DNA of 8,259 nucleotides from an uncultured Porphyromonadaceae bacterium (GTDB taxonomy: Bacteria > Bacteroidota > Bacteroidia > Bacteroidales > Muribaculaceae): contig UQUV01000066.1 in NCBI GenBank assembly GCA_900544305.1, forward strand, positions 1 through 8,259, read 5' to 3'. Positions 8,147-8,259 of this stretch are shown here, one piece after another (position 1 is the stretch's first letter; the number at the start of each line of letters is the position of its first letter). Both the position numbers and the translations under genes were made by a program. A model generated the notes under the pieces. That model was not told the DNA's origin, ran no database searches, and was given only the letters and a program-made list of their open reading frames with translations.

Positions 8147-8259
8147 TGCTACATTTTTTGAATTGTGATATTCTGAAATAAAATTAAACCGTTTTTTGTT
8201 TTTTTCAATACTTCGGTAAAAAATTACCGAGAAATTAAAATTAAACAATAGAATCGGTG
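8147..8259. other. A/T-rich non-coding edge with a small palindrome
   Basis: I see no gene here. The stretch is strongly A/T-rich with T-runs at 8192-8206. TCGGTAA (8213-8219) pairs with TTACCGA (8224-8230) around AAAA, a 7-bp palindrome without a following T-run on either strand, so it may be an operator-like site or nothing. AAATTAAAC-like words recur around 8180-8188 and 8238-8246. Confidence 0.45.

Noticed and set aside
7969..8181. Plus-strand 70-residue ORF
   Set aside because: It spans all of element 2 and most of element 3 plus T-rich DNA; its length is expected by chance and there is no signal for translation.

Overview
The window looks like Bacteroidales DNA, probably the Prevotella/Bacteroides group. 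The reasons are: glycan-degrading genes packed with 1-18 nt between them; no Shine-Dalgarno sequences in front of the starts; C-terminal tails resembling type IX secretion (T9SS) sorting domains on two enzymes; and two perfect matches to the Bacteroidetes promoter pattern (TTTG, about 20 nt, TAnnTTTG) upstream of the minus-strand gene. Genus is an inference from style, not from a marker gene.

Positions 1-192 hold no recognisable gene. They contain a strong rho-independent terminator or attenuator hairpin (74-108) that separates whatever lies upstream from the next operon. Positions 193-6042 are a four-gene plus-strand operon for beta-1,3-glucan (laminarin-type) breakdown. Its genes are a GH16 laminarinase with a T9SS-like tail, a second GH16 disrupted by a one-base frameshift near 1497, a GH3 beta-glucosidase, and a GH128-type endo-beta-1,3-glucanase with a middle beta-sandwich domain and a T9SS-like tail. 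The operon ends at a 14-bp hairpin terminator (6091-6133). All four proteins start with an ordinary signal peptide and none has a convincing lipobox. The simplest model is that the two tailed endo-enzymes cut polysaccharide outside the cell or at its surface, while the untailed GH16 (if functional) and GH3 finish oligosaccharides in the periplasm. No SusC/SusD pair, transporter or regulator lies in the window, so this would be only the enzyme part of a polysaccharide utilization locus.

Positions 6226-7863 (minus strand) encode an ABC-F ATPase with two intact ABC domains, a ribosome-associated type of protein unrelated to the glycan operon. A short REP-like palindrome lies just beyond its 3' end.

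Positions 7864-8259 have no gene but are the most structured non-coding part. Three tandem imperfect hairpin elements (7918-7997, 8001-8070, 8074-8146) each begin with AAAGATAGTG and fold as nested stems. Elements 1 and 3 each carry, on the minus strand, a complete promoter with exactly 20 nt spacing, pointing at the ABC-F gene. Element 2 has an unrelated interior but keeps the same fold and a degraded promoter. This repeat-borne tandem promoter array and the frameshifted GH16 are the observations most worth checking. I did not see a wholly new multi-gene system.
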